From Anaerococcus sp. (GTDB lineage Bacteria > Bacillota > Clostridia > Tissierellales > Peptoniphilaceae), in NCBI GenBank assembly GCA_030532385.1, contig JAUNLG010000004.1, positions 1 through 64,000 on the forward strand: a stretch of 64,000 nucleotides of DNA, written 5' to 3'. The notes beneath the pieces are model-generated. The model was not told where the DNA came from. It did no database searches and saw nothing but the letters and a program-made list of their open reading frames with translations. Shown here piece after piece: positions 26,709 to 36,322 of the stretch. Numbering within the stretch: position 1 is the first letter of the stretch; each line of letters starts with the position of its first letter. The translations under genes were made by a program, and so were the position numbers.

Positions 26709-27170
26709 ATGGCTTTGACATCAGAAATAGAAAATTTCTTAAAGGCCATGTTGGATGCGACAAGTGATGGGATGGTTGAGATTGGAAGAAATGACCTGGC
26801 CCTTCGCTTTGATTGTGCCCCAAGCCAGATAAACTATGTTCTTTCCACAAGATTTACCCCCTTAAATGGCTACATTATAGAGTCTAAGAGGGGAGGCAAT
26901 GGCTTTATCAAGATCATCACTATAGTTGATGAGGATTCTTATATATCATATTTGATTAAAAATCTTAAGGAAGAGATGAGCCAGTCTTCTGCCGAAAGCT
27001 TGTTTAAGGACTTATATAGGAGAGAATATTTTACAAAAAACGAGTATTTGATGGCAAAGTATGCGACAAGTGATAAGGCTCTTTCTAGTATTTATGATAA
27101 TAAGGAAAAGAAAATACTTCGTTCAGATATTATAAGAAGTATTTTACTAAGCCTTATGGCAAGGAGTTAG
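26709..27170 (+). CDS. ctsR: Class III stress gene repressor CtsR
   Basis: 153-residue repressor of clp genes. The N-terminal winged helix carries MVEIGRNDLALRFDCAPSQI and the beta-wing glycines (ESKRGGNGFI) that enter the minor groove. The C-terminal four-helix domain is the site recognised by the McsB/ClpC system. The operator lies just upstream. First gene of ctsR-mcsA-mcsB-clpC, the standard Firmicute order. Confidence 0.95.
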   Translation: MALTSEIENFLKAMLDATSDGMVEIGRNDLALRFDCAPSQINYVLSTRFTPLNGYIIESKRGGNGFIKIITIVDEDSYISYLIKNLKEEMSQSSAESLFKDLYRREYFTKNEYLMAKYATSDKALSSIYDNKEKKILRSDIIRSILLSLMARS

Positions 27171-27172
27171 TT

Positions 27173-27742
27173 ATGAAATGTGATAAATGTGGCAAGGAAG
27201 CCAATGTTAATGTAAAAACTATTGTAAATGGCAAGGAGCATTCCTACTACCTATGTAGCGAGTGTGCCAAGGACTTAAGTATAGATTCCTTTGATGAGAA
27301 TGGAAATATAAAAAAAGAAAAAAAAGAAAATTTTCATAGGCTAATGGATAAGTTTTTACCAAGCCTAGATGATCTAATAGACTCATATTATGATTATAGG
27401 CACAGGGAGGGGACCTATAAGTTTGACCTCCTAGAGAAGCTATCAGAAAATACTTGTCCAAAATGTGGAAACCCTATTTCTAATATAAGAGAGGGAAATT
27501 TTGGCTGCGATGCCTGCTATAAGCTTGATGAAAGGCTTACAGAAAGGCTATTAAAGACTTTTAACAACTACTCTATCTATGAGGGTAAGTACCCTAAGGC
27601 CTTTAGGCAATTTAAGGATATAGCCAGCCAAATAAAAGATTACCAAGAAAAGCTTAACCAATCTGTTGATACTGAAGATTATGAGAGAGCTGCAAAGATT
27701 AAGGATAAGCTTGATAAGTTAAATATGAAGGTGAAACATTGA
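27173..27742 (+). CDS. mcsA: McsA, zinc-binding adaptor of the McsB-ClpC system
   Basis: 189 residues with four CxxC zinc motifs (CDKCG, CSECA, CPKCG, CDACY) and a C-terminal UVR helix pair (YERAAKIKDKLDKL). McsA activates the arginine kinase McsB and helps ClpC assemble. It starts three bases after ctsR and overlaps mcsB by four bases. Confidence 0.93.
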   Translation: MKCDKCGKEANVNVKTIVNGKEHSYYLCSECAKDLSIDSFDENGNIKKEKKENFHRLMDKFLPSLDDLIDSYYDYRHREGTYKFDLLEKLSENTCPKCGNPISNIREGNFGCDACYKLDERLTERLLKTFNNYSIYEGKYPKAFRQFKDIASQIKDYQEKLNQSVDTEDYERAAKIKDKLDKLNMKVKH

Positions 27743-28707
27743 TTGATTACAGCAAGGATATAATCTTAAATTCTAACCTTAGTCTAAGAAGGAATATAAA
27801 GGGTTTTGACTTTCCAAAGACTATGACCCTAGATGATAGCCTTAAGGTAATTGATATTTTTAGAAAAATCTATGGGGACAAGCTCATCTTGTTAGAGGAC
27901 TTGGATGAGACATCTCTTAATAAGCTCCTTGCTTCCTTTGCCCTAAGCAAGAACTTTGATAAGGGTTCTAGGCAGATAGGTCTAGTATTTGAGGATGATT
28001 ATATCCTAACTATAAATGACAAAGACCACCTAGCCATAAATATCATAGACTTTAATATGGATATAAAAAATGCTTACAAAAAGGCTATGGAAGTAGAAGG
28101 TAAGCTTGATAAGGTCATGGACTTTGCCTTTTCTGCAAAGCTTGGTTTTTTAACCAGTTCTGCTAGAAATACAGGCAGTGGCCTTGAGATTTTCCTAAAG
28201 ACCTTCCTTTTTGGTCTAATAGATTCAAATGAAGCCTATTTTGGCTTAAAGCAAGCCTTGATGGCTGATGGGATCTTTATAAATAAGTATAGGCCTTATA
28301 GGGATAGACCTTATAGTGATGATATTTATATATTAAAAAATGTAGGAAACTACAGGAAGGATATGGATTCATACCTGGCTAAAATTGAAGAAAACCTAGA
28401 TGTGATAGTTAGGAATGAAAGAAGGTTTAGAAGAGATTATAAACTTTTAAATAAGATAGAAGATGAAGAAATAGAAGATAAAATTAACCTTATACTTAAC
28501 AACCTAGACCAAGGATTACTCAAAAGTCTAGACCAAATTGTCAAGAATCTTTATGAGTTAAAAAAATATAGGGCCCTTGATTTTGACACTAGACTTAGTC
28601 CAAATGAGATAGACTATTTAATCTTTAACTTAAGTAAGACTAAGTATAAGGGTAATAGGAATGAGAGACGATATAAGTTTCTTAAAGAATATATGGAGGG
28701 AAGATAA
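27739..28707 (+). CDS. mcsB: McsB-family protein with degenerate kinase signatures
   Basis: 322 residues, positioned as the protein-arginine kinase McsB. The phosphagen-kinase fold is traceable. SLRRNIKGFDFP corresponds to the SSRVRLARN region. The catalytic loops differ from the usual sequence. NEEDHLR has become NDKDHLA. The CPTNxGTGxRAS loop reads SARNTGSGLEI. The GEGSEA-xxxFQISNQ loop is replaced by RPYRDRPYSDDIYILKN. Loss of these Glu, Cys and Arg residues argues against kinase activity. It may have kept an adaptor role. It overlaps clpC by one base. The start is TTG, given the coordinates and coupling to mcsA. Confidence 0.85.
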   Translation: MIDYSKDIILNSNLSLRRNIKGFDFPKTMTLDDSLKVIDIFRKIYGDKLILLEDLDETSLNKLLASFALSKNFDKGSRQIGLVFEDDYILTINDKDHLAINIIDFNMDIKNAYKKAMEVEGKLDKVMDFAFSAKLGFLTSSARNTGSGLEIFLKTFLFGLIDSNEAYFGLKQALMADGIFINKYRPYRDRPYSDDIYILKNVGNYRKDMDSYLAKIEENLDVIVRNERRFRRDYKLLNKIEDEEIEDKINLILNNLDQGLLKSLDQIVKNLYELKKYRALDFDTRLSPNEIDYLIFNLSKTKYKGNRNERRYKFLKEYMEGR

Positions 28708-31148
28708 TGGAAAATAATAGGCTAAATAGACTAACCTCTCAGGCTAGAAGAGAAAGCTATTCCCTAAACCATGATTATATTGGAACAGAGCACTTGCTTT
28801 TAGCCCTTATGAAAACAGGGTCTTTGGCCAACAAGGCCCTAGAAGCAAGTGGTGCAAACTATGATCTTTTTAGATCAATTGTCATAAATAATATAGGCAA
28901 GGGTAATTCCCAAAATCCGGCTACTGAATTTAGTAGGTCTGTTAGAAATATATTTGACCTTGCTAGAAAAATTGCCGGCCAAAGAAGAAGTCCTATCCTA
29001 AGTGAGGAAGATATATTAAGTGCTATCCTTGCAGATGATGATTCATTTACCAACCTTATGTTTTTACTATCAGGAGTCCAAAAGGATGTGGTAGGCAAAA
29101 ACCTTGAAGCTATGATAAAACAAGTCTATAAGGGAGGATCTTCTAGCAAAGACCTAAGCGATAATATAAAGAAGTTTTCCAAAAACCTAAATGATTTAGC
29201 TGAAAAAGGCAAGATCGACCCTGTCATAGGTAGGGATAAGGAGATAGAAAGAGTTATCCAAATCCTTATGAGAAGGACAAAGAATAACCCTATTCTTATA
29301 GGAGAACCTGGAGTAGGTAAGACTGCCATAGCAGAAGGCCTTGCTTCAAGGATAGTTGAGAAAACTGTCCCAAAAATCATAGGCAAAAAGAAAATAGTAA
29401 GCCTAGACTTAGCTAGCATGATAGCAGGAACCAAGTACCGTGGTGACTTTGAAGATAGGCTAAAGAACTTATTTAAGGACCTAGCCAAGAGGGATGATGT
29501 AATCTTATTTATAGATGAATTCCATATGGTCCTTGGAGCAGGAGCAGCTGAGGGAAGCATGGATGCAGCAAATATCCTAAAGCCAATTCTTGCCAAGGGT
29601 GAAATCCAAATAATGGGAGCTACAACTATAGAAGAATATAGGAAACATGTAGAAAAAGACCCAGCCCTAAGCCGTCGTATGCAGCCAATCCAAGTCAAGG
29701 AACCAAGCATAGAAGAAGCCAAAGAAATTATAAGAGGCATCAAGTATAAGTATGAAGACCACCATGGGGTAGAAATAACAGAAAATGCCCTTGATGCAGC
29801 AGTAAGCCTATCTGATAGGTATATAAGTGATAGGTACCTACCTGATAAGGCCATAGACCTAATAGATGAGGCAAGCTCGAAACTGAGGATTAAGGCCTTT
29901 CAAGAAAATTCAGAGGACCTATCCCTAGAAGATAAGCTAAAAAACCTAAGAGAAGAAAAAGACCAGGCAGTAAAAGACCAAGACTTTGAAAAGGCAGCAG
30001 AACTTAGAGATAAGATCAATAAGGCAGAATTTGACCTTGAGAAAGAAAAAGAGAAAAATAAGGATGAAAATAAATTATCCATAGGATATGATGATATAGC
30101 ATCTATAGTAGCATCTTGGTCTAATGTACCGGTTGAAAGATTAACTGAAGATGAGAAGGAAAAGTATGCTAAGCTTGATAAGGACCTAGCTATAAGTGTA
30201 ATTGGCCAAGATGAGGCCATAGGATCAGTAGCAAGGTCTATCAAAAGAGCAAGGGTTGGCCTAAAAGATCCTAAAAAGCCAATAGGGTCCTTTATCTTTG
30301 TAGGACCAACAGGAGTTGGAAAGACATATCTAGCCAAATCCTTGGCCAAGTCCCTCTTTGGGTCAGAAGATAAGCTAATAAGGATGGATATGAGTGAATA
30401 CATGGAAAAATTCGCCGTATCAAGACTAGTAGGATCTCCTCCAGGCTATGTTGGATATGAAGAAGGAGGTCAATTAACAGAAGCTGTCAGGTCAAATCCT
30501 TATTCAGTAATCCTTTTTGACGAGATAGAAAAAGCTCATCCTGATGTCTTTAACCTTCTTTTACAAATCCTAGATGATGGAAGGCTAACAGATGGCCAAG
30601 GAAGGACTGTGGACTTTAAAAATACCATAATAATAATGACATCAAATATAGGAGTAAGAAGCCTAAAAGAAACAAAGTCTATAGGCTTTGAAACTGGCGA
30701 TAAAAAAGACCTTGATGAAAAGAGAACTGAAGAGATCATAGGTAAGGCCATAAAGGACAGCTTTGCACCTGAGTTTTTAAATAGGCTAGATGAAGTAATA
30801 ATGTTTAGGCCTCTTGATACAAAGGATATAGAAAAAATATCAGCCCTTATGCTTGAAAAGACCAAGCAAAGGCTAAATGAAATCAACCTTGATATAATCT
30901 ATGATGAAAAGGTAGTAAAACTTCTAGCAGAAGAAGGTTTTGACCCAGAATATGGGGCAAGACCACTAGAACGTCATATTACAAAAATGATAGATGATAG
31001 GTTGGCTGAAGATATCCTAGACAATAAGTTAAACAAGGATGAAACCATTAGAATATCAGAAAGATCCAAAGGCCTTGTCTTTAGAAATATAAGCAAAGAA
31101 AAAAAGAGACGTGAAGAAAAAAAGTTGGCCCTAAAGGCCGATGACTAA
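28707..31148 (+). CDS. clpC: ClpC, AAA+ unfoldase of the ClpCP protease
   Basis: 813 residues with double Clp-N repeats (about 1-145), first AAA+ module (Walker A GEPGVGKTA), the coiled-coil middle domain including a UVR motif (DFEKAAELRDKIN), second AAA+ module (GPTGVGKTY) and the C-terminal small domain. Hexameric ring that feeds proteins to ClpP and needs adaptors such as McsB or MecA. Last gene of the ctsR operon, followed by a bidirectional terminator. Confidence 0.96.
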   Translation: MENNRLNRLTSQARRESYSLNHDYIGTEHLLLALMKTGSLANKALEASGANYDLFRSIVINNIGKGNSQNPATEFSRSVRNIFDLARKIAGQRRSPILSEEDILSAILADDDSFTNLMFLLSGVQKDVVGKNLEAMIKQVYKGGSSSKDLSDNIKKFSKNLNDLAEKGKIDPVIGRDKEIERVIQILMRRTKNNPILIGEPGVGKTAIAEGLASRIVEKTVPKIIGKKKIVSLDLASMIAGTKYRGDFEDRLKNLFKDLAKRDDVILFIDEFHMVLGAGAAEGSMDAANILKPILAKGEIQIMGATTIEEYRKHVEKDPALSRRMQPIQVKEPSIEEAKEIIRGIKYKYEDHHGVEITENALDAAVSLSDRYISDRYLPDKAIDLIDEASSKLRIKAFQENSEDLSLEDKLKNLREEKDQAVKDQDFEKAAELRDKINKAEFDLEKEKEKNKDENKLSIGYDDIASIVASWSNVPVERLTEDEKEKYAKLDKDLAISVIGQDEAIGSVARSIKRARVGLKDPKKPIGSFIFVGPTGVGKTYLAKSLAKSLFGSEDKLIRMDMSEYMEKFAVSRLVGSPPGYVGYEEGGQLTEAVRSNPYSVILFDEIEKAHPDVFNLLLQILDDGRLTDGQGRTVDFKNTIIIMTSNIGVRSLKETKSIGFETGDKKDLDEKRTEEIIGKAIKDSFAPEFLNRLDEVIMFRPLDTKDIEKISALMLEKTKQRLNEINLDIIYDEKVVKLLAEEGFDPEYGARPLERHITKMIDDRLAEDILDNKLNKDETIRISERSKGLVFRNISKEKKRREEKKLALKADD

Positions 31149-31167
31149 TCCTCATACTTCTACTCAT

Positions 31168-31203
31168 AGAAAAATCTCCCAAAACTTGGGAGATTTTTTC
31201 TTT
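31168..31203. terminator. Bidirectional terminator
   Basis: AAAAATCTCCC and GGGAGATTTTTT with a seven-base loop, between clpC and the convergent CAP-domain gene. Confidence 0.9.
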
Positions 31204-31222
31204 ATTATAATCCCTATAGCTC

Positions 31223-32202
31223 TTATTTATAAGAATCCAGGATTTTTTGGCCTTCTTCTTGAAGTTTTATTGCTTTAGCGACAAGCTTATCTAGGTCATC
31301 TACTATATTTTTTATAGTATTTGGATAGTTTTTCTTAAGCATATTTACAGCATCTACAGTCATCCTACTATCTTCTAGGGCCTTTTCTAATTTTTCTAAA
31401 TAAAGCTTAATCTTTTCATCATCAGATGAGTTTGATGAGGAACCTGTTGAAGGCTTATAGGATCCTAAGTACATGGTGTAGGTACCAACATGACCTAGGG
31501 AATTTTGGTTTTCTGAAGGATCATAAGAGAATTCACCAACCCCATAGTTAAATTTATCTTGGCCGTTGACCTTAGCAAAGGCAAAGGACCTAAACTCTGG
31601 ATTTAGGATGGTGTGGAGATGACCATTAGCAGCATTTGAAACTCCAGCATTAGCCTTAAGGTCTTCATACTCGCTAAACCATAGGCTAAAGGCAAGGTCT
31701 GGGCTCATATTTGCAGAATGACCTGCAAGAATTTCTGCATAAGTTTCTACATTAAAAGATTTTGCACTATACCAATCACTGCCATTTGGCCTGGTATGGC
31801 TTAGGCCTGTTGGAATTTGCTCAAAGGCTCTTTGAAGGGCTATATTTTCAAGACCCTTAGACCAAGAAATTAAATTAAGATAGGCTTCTTTTGAAGTGAT
31901 ATTATATTCTTCTAGGGTCTCTCTTAGTCTTTTTCCTTCTTTATTTGAAGTATCTGTAGTATAGATTACATTCTCATCCCACATCTTAGCCCTTATATTT
32001 TTTAAATTAGCAAGGGCTTGGTCCTTGTTGGTAGATCCCTGGTCTATATAAAGGTCTCTTTGGAAACTATCAAAGGCTGATACATCTACTCCTGTTTCAA
32101 GGATAGGGCTTGCTAGGGAATCGTTTTGCCAAGGGCAAGGGTAAAAATAAAGATTGCCAGAGTCAAAATTACTTTACTTGATTTTTTCTTAAAAATTTTC
32201 AT
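31223..32202 (-). pseudogene. Secreted CAP-domain (SCP/PR-1-like) protein, frameshifted after the signal peptide
   Basis: An ATG at 32202 opens a signal peptide (MKIFKKKSSK, LTLAIFIFTLAL). At about 32129-32131 the frame must shift by one base, since GQNDSLASP is expected where the sequence reads GKTIP-stop. The mature part then stays open: LETGVDVSAFDSF, a helical region, then the CAP domain (AEILAGHSANM, LAFSLWFSEYED, HLHTILNPEFRSFAFAKV) and a C-terminal coiled coil (about 70 residues). CAP proteins are exported and of diverse function. One missing G would explain the break; decay or a read error are both possible. Confidence 0.8.
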
Positions 32203-32497
32203 AACTACTCCTAAAATTTATTTTGTCAAAAGGCTTGACTTTAATAGAGTATATCATATCTTTGAAAAATTCTCTATTAAAATATCATAATAAATTATTA
32301 AAATATACAAGCTATAAAATCTTAAACTGTTACCCTTATTTTATGGTAAAAATTTATCAAAAAAATTTTTATGTTGGCAAAGTAACATTTTTATGTGAAA
32401 AATTTAAAAATGCCTTTCTTTTATCTACAAGATGGTATATAATAAGATATATAAAAATATACAACGTTTTCACTTGTATAAAAATATGGAGGAGTTT

Positions 32498-33820
32498 ATG
32501 AAAAACAAAGTAAAAGCCCTAATGGCTCTATCATTAGCGGCAATTCTAACTGCCTGTGGCGGTAATAGTAATGATGAACAACCAGGTTCAACTGAAACTG
32601 CTGAGGCTAGCGGAAGCATTTCTGTTCAAGTAGAAGAAGGTTGGCTAGACCATTATGAAGCGGCAGCTGAAAGGGTTAAGGAAAAATATCCGGATGCAGA
32701 AATTGAACTAAAGACAGTAAGTTCTTTTGACCACCTAGATATAATCGATGCTACTGATGCAGGAAATGAAGATGTGGCAGACTTATTTGCAATTCCTGCC
32801 GATAGACTTTATGGCCTAGTAGGCAATGACATCCTTGGTGCCCTTGATTCTAAGGCTATGGCAGAAGATCTTGGTGGATGGGATGACTTTGATAGCGGTA
32901 TTGGCGGCAACTTTAATATAGATGGCGAATACTTTGCCTTCCCATACAACATAGAAACCCTTATTACCTATGTAAATACAGCAAATGCTGAAGCTAAGGG
33001 GGTAAATAAGGATGAGCCTATAGAAATATCAAATGCAGGTGATGAGTCTACAGTTTTATTCCCAATCTTTGATGCTTGGTATGGAGTAGCTGCTACTAAC
33101 TCATCAGGCATAGAACTTCTTGGTAAAAATGAAGATGGCAGTCTATTTTCTGACTTTACCAAAGAATGGGCTGACCTTGAAGATGAAAAGAAGGCAACAA
33201 TTAAGGCCATGTATGATTATTGGAAGATGCATAATGAAGCAAACACTGAACTATTTGACCCAGATGCAGGTTGGGGATATATAGATAGAGAATTTACAAC
33301 AGGAGCTGGCGGAGTTGCTAGACTTGGCGGACCTTGGGATGCAGCAGCTATATCTGAGCAAGCTGGAGAGGGAAACCTAGAGATCTTCCCAATAGACCAC
33401 CTAACAATAGCTGAAAAACCACTTGCCCACTGGCAAGGAGGCTGGGGACTTGCTATAAATGCAAGGATTGAAGAAGATGAGAATAAGCTTGCCCTAGCCC
33501 AAGAGATGATAAAAGAGATTGTAAATCCTGAGTATGCAGTTGACCTATATAAGGCTACTGGAAAGATCTTAGAAAATGTAAGCAATGAAAGCTACCAAGA
33601 TTCAGACCTTCCAGAAATTGATAAAAATATAATAGATGCGACAATCAAATCTTATGAGCTAGCACCAACAAGACCTCTATTTAGAGAATGGGGAGATGTT
33701 TGGGATACTTATAAGAATGCTATCTTATCATGGAACTCAGTAAAACCTGCCAGTGAAGAAGAAGCTTATGACCAACTAAAGGCATCATTTGATGCTATGA
33801 TGGCAAACTTTGAAAACTAA
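32498..33820 (+). CDS. Maltodextrin-type sugar-binding lipoprotein
   Basis: 440-residue extracellular solute-binding protein. The start is the ATG at 32498 after GGAGGAG. The signal peptide ends in the lipobox LTAC (Cys about 20). A Ser/Glu linker leads to the family 1 binding fold (SISVQVEEGWLDHYEAAA, DLFAIPADRLYGL, AFPYNIETLITYVN, ARLGGPWDAAA). It delivers the sugar to the two permeases downstream. The overall look is MalE/GanO-like, but the specificity cannot be read from sequence. Confidence 0.9.
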   Translation: MKNKVKALMALSLAAILTACGGNSNDEQPGSTETAEASGSISVQVEEGWLDHYEAAAERVKEKYPDAEIELKTVSSFDHLDIIDATDAGNEDVADLFAIPADRLYGLVGNDILGALDSKAMAEDLGGWDDFDSGIGGNFNIDGEYFAFPYNIETLITYVNTANAEAKGVNKDEPIEISNAGDESTVLFPIFDAWYGVAATNSSGIELLGKNEDGSLFSDFTKEWADLEDEKKATIKAMYDYWKMHNEANTELFDPDAGWGYIDREFTTGAGGVARLGGPWDAAAISEQAGEGNLEIFPIDHLTIAEKPLAHWQGGWGLAINARIEEDENKLALAQEMIKEIVNPEYAVDLYKATGKILENVSNESYQDSDLPEIDKNIIDATIKSYELAPTRPLFREWGDVWDTYKNAILSWNSVKPASEEEAYDQLKASFDAMMANFEN

Positions 33821-33839
33821 GATAGGTTGATAAATAAGA

Positions 33840-33864
33840 AAAGGCCACTTGCTGGCCTTTCTTT
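33840..33864 (+). terminator. Attenuator-like hairpin behind the binding-protein gene
   Basis: AAAGGCCA-CTTGC-TGGCCTTT followed by CTTT. The short T run suggests partial termination or mRNA-end protection, which would give more binding protein than permease. Confidence 0.6.
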
Positions 33865-33871
33865 AACTATT

Positions 33872-34288
33872 ATGAAGAATAATTTTAAGAAAGAAGAAAG
33901 AGAAAAGTTCAAATTAAGGGTCCTTATCATCTGTGCCATCTTAGTTTTAGCCTACAGCCTAGAGGCTATGATGATGGCTAAAGACCCGGATGTCTTTAGG
34001 CAACTAGCAAGGCTTGATGAGTCTATAAGCTATAATGATTATATAAATTCCCTTATAGGCAATTTTTTTATAAGACTTATAAGCCCCCTAGCTATTTCCC
34101 TTTATACATTTTTTATGGTCCATAAGAGTGGGATAAATTTTTCCTACAAGGTATTTTTTTCAGGAATGACCTTAATTGAACTTATCAATATAATTTTTCA
34201 ATTTAGACTAGGGTCTGTGTTTTATTATATAGAAATCCTTCTAAATTTACTTTTATTATTCGTTATTGCAAGGCAAGAAAGGATCTAG
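33872..34288 (+). CDS. Small integral membrane protein in the sugar-transporter operon
   Basis: About 138 residues with four hydrophobic helices (about 16-32, 62-82, 88-112, 118-135). A TTG at 33827 would extend it through the hairpin, so the ATG at 33872 (MKNNFKKEE) is preferred although its ribosome-binding site is weak. No family recognised. It sits between the binding protein and the MalF-like permease, so a link to the transporter is likely. Confidence 0.6.
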   Translation: MKNNFKKEEREKFKLRVLIICAILVLAYSLEAMMMAKDPDVFRQLARLDESISYNDYINSLIGNFFIRLISPLAISLYTFFMVHKSGINFSYKVFFSGMTLIELINIIFQFRLGSVFYYIEILLNLLLLFVIARQERI

Positions 34289-34290
34289 GT

Positions 34291-36321
34291 ATGAAGTATA
34301 ATAAATACCTTTATGATGAATTAGGAGAAAAGCATCCTAGGAAAAACCAGTATATCATTGACCTAATTAAGGCAGAAGAAAGTGGAGAAAGTAAGCCTGA
34401 TGCCAAAAGTCACCCTTACAAAGATAAGCTTAAAGCCTATGAGAATAAGAAAAAGGACCTTTTAGCAAAGGCTAAAATTGCCTATGAAGCTGATCCTAAT
34501 AGCAAACTTGACAAGAAATACCTAAGTAAACTTTACTATAGGAAATTTATGGCAGATGCCATGGTTGACTTTTACTATCAAAACAAGGACCTATCTTATG
34601 ATAGCCTCCTTGATTATAAATTAGCCAAGCTTGAAAGCGAAGGGATCCCTAAGATAATAGAAAATGACTTAGACCTTAAAGCTAAGCTAGAATCTGCTAG
34701 TAATAGGATCCAAAAATTAAGTGATAAAGAAATAACAGATAGCAAAAAGCTAATAGAAGAAGATAAGAAGGTCCTTGAGGAAAGGTATAAAGCAGACTTA
34801 AAATCCTTAGAAGAATCCTTTAAGGAAGGAAAGATCTCCAAAAAAGCCTTTAAGAGTGAAAAGGACCAATTAAAGCAAAAATTTAAGGATCAAAATAAGA
34901 GGATAGAGTATAGAAATCCTGAGCTTTCCTTAAAAGAAGAGATAGAATCAATCAAGTATAAGATTGAAAAGGATTATAAAAGAGAGGTAAAGATCTTAGA
35001 AGGTGACTTGGCTGAAGCAAGGAGGAGGACTCCTGTTGAAGTAGAAAAAACTAGCGCCTATAGGTCCCTACTATCAGCACCCCTTCCAGGTCTTGGCCAA
35101 ATCCTAAATGGCCAGTGGCAAAAGGGTCTTATATTTTTCCTAGGCACTTTATTTATCTACCTAATTGCCATACCCTATGCCCTAGGCTTTGGCAACTACC
35201 AAGGTGAGGGAATAGCAGGCCTAGTTAGCCTAGCCCAAGGAGGGGCAAGACTAGATAGGTCAATACTCTTTATGATAGAAGGAATCCTTGCCCTAGTATT
35301 TGTAAGTCTAGCAGCCTTTATCCTTATAGCTTCCTTTAAAGATGTAAGAAAGATAGAGAAAAAAGAAATCCTAGGCATAAGACCTAACAATTTTTTTGAA
35401 ACAAAAAAATTTATAGGATCGGATGGTTTTCCTTTCCTAATCACAGCTCCTGCCCTTGTGGTAATAATCTTTATAGTTATAGTTCCTATACTAACAGCTA
35501 TCTTGATCTCTTTTACCAATATGGACCCACAAAACCAGAATAAATTTACCTGGATTGGCTTAGAAAACTACCTAACCATAGCCAAGGGCCAAGGAATAGC
35601 AGGACAAGCCTTCTGGCATATCTTTGGCTGGACTATAATGTGGACTATAGGAGCTTCAAGTCTTGCCATAATCCTAGGTTTTGTCTTTGCTCTTATAGTA
35701 AATAACGAGAGGATTAGGGGAAAGAAGTTCTTTAGAACAGTCTATCTCTTACCTTGGGCAATACCTGCCTTTATAACAATCATGTTCTTTTCGATCATGA
35801 CAAGTCGTGGGGGAATCATAGCAGATACTATAGGATCAATCTTTAATGTATCCTTGGATATAAAAAATAATACTGTTCAAACTAGGACTGCCCTAATTCT
35901 TCTACAAGGTTGGCTTGGCCACTCCTATATCTTCTTATTGACTACAGGAGTCCTACAAGCTATACCAAAAGACCTTTATGAGGCAGCAAGTATTGATGGA
36001 GCTACTGGTATCCAAAGGACCTTTAAGATAACAATTCCTTTGGTCCTCTTTCAAATAGCCCCTATGCTAATAAACCAATACACCTTTAACTTCAACAACT
36101 TCTCAATAATTTACCTATATAACCAGGGTGGACCTTTTAACCCTGAAATCTATGGTAACCTTGCAGGAAGTTCAGATATTTTAATCTCCTATATCTATAA
36201 GCTAACTATGGAGAGTCAATATCAGGCAATAGGTGCTGCAATCACAGTATTTATATCAATAATCTTGATAATAATATCATATTTTGGATATAAAAACTCT
36301 TCAGCATTTAAGGAGTACTAG
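34291..36321 (+). CDS. MalF-like sugar ABC permease with long N-terminal cytosolic domain
   Basis: 676 residues; typical Gram-positive MalF proteins are near 430-450. Residues 1 to about 250 are highly charged and predicted to be coiled coil (many Lys/Glu, KAKLESASNRIQKLSDKE, LEERYKADLKSLEES). A PGLGQILNGQWQKG segment and two helices follow (about 262-365). The permease core (about 375-670) has the EAA loop EAASIDGATGIQRTF that docks on the ATPase. The extension is unusual; it may scaffold the transporter or regulate it. Confidence 0.9.
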   Translation: MKYNKYLYDELGEKHPRKNQYIIDLIKAEESGESKPDAKSHPYKDKLKAYENKKKDLLAKAKIAYEADPNSKLDKKYLSKLYYRKFMADAMVDFYYQNKDLSYDSLLDYKLAKLESEGIPKIIENDLDLKAKLESASNRIQKLSDKEITDSKKLIEEDKKVLEERYKADLKSLEESFKEGKISKKAFKSEKDQLKQKFKDQNKRIEYRNPELSLKEEIESIKYKIEKDYKREVKILEGDLAEARRRTPVEVEKTSAYRSLLSAPLPGLGQILNGQWQKGLIFFLGTLFIYLIAIPYALGFGNYQGEGIAGLVSLAQGGARLDRSILFMIEGILALVFVSLAAFILIASFKDVRKIEKKEILGIRPNNFFETKKFIGSDGFPFLITAPALVVIIFIVIVPILTAILISFTNMDPQNQNKFTWIGLENYLTIAKGQGIAGQAFWHIFGWTIMWTIGASSLAIILGFVFALIVNNERIRGKKFFRTVYLLPWAIPAFITIMFFSIMTSRGGIIADTIGSIFNVSLDIKNNTVQTRTALILLQGWLGHSYIFLLTTGVLQAIPKDLYEAASIDGATGIQRTFKITIPLVLFQIAPMLINQYTFNFNNFSIIYLYNQGGPFNPEIYGNLAGSSDILISYIYKLTMESQYQAIGAAITVFISIILIIISYFGYKNSSAFKEY

Positions 36322-36322
36322 T

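Noticed and set aside
29126-29854. Minus-strand frame of 242 codons inside clpC
   Set aside because: Shadow of the highly conserved ClpC coding frame; no start site and a serine/leucine-rich nonsense translation.
32450-32480. cre (CcpA) site around ACAACGTTTTCAC before the binding-protein gene
   Set aside because: It is one base short of the 14-base consensus and lacks the TG of the left half; too weak to list.
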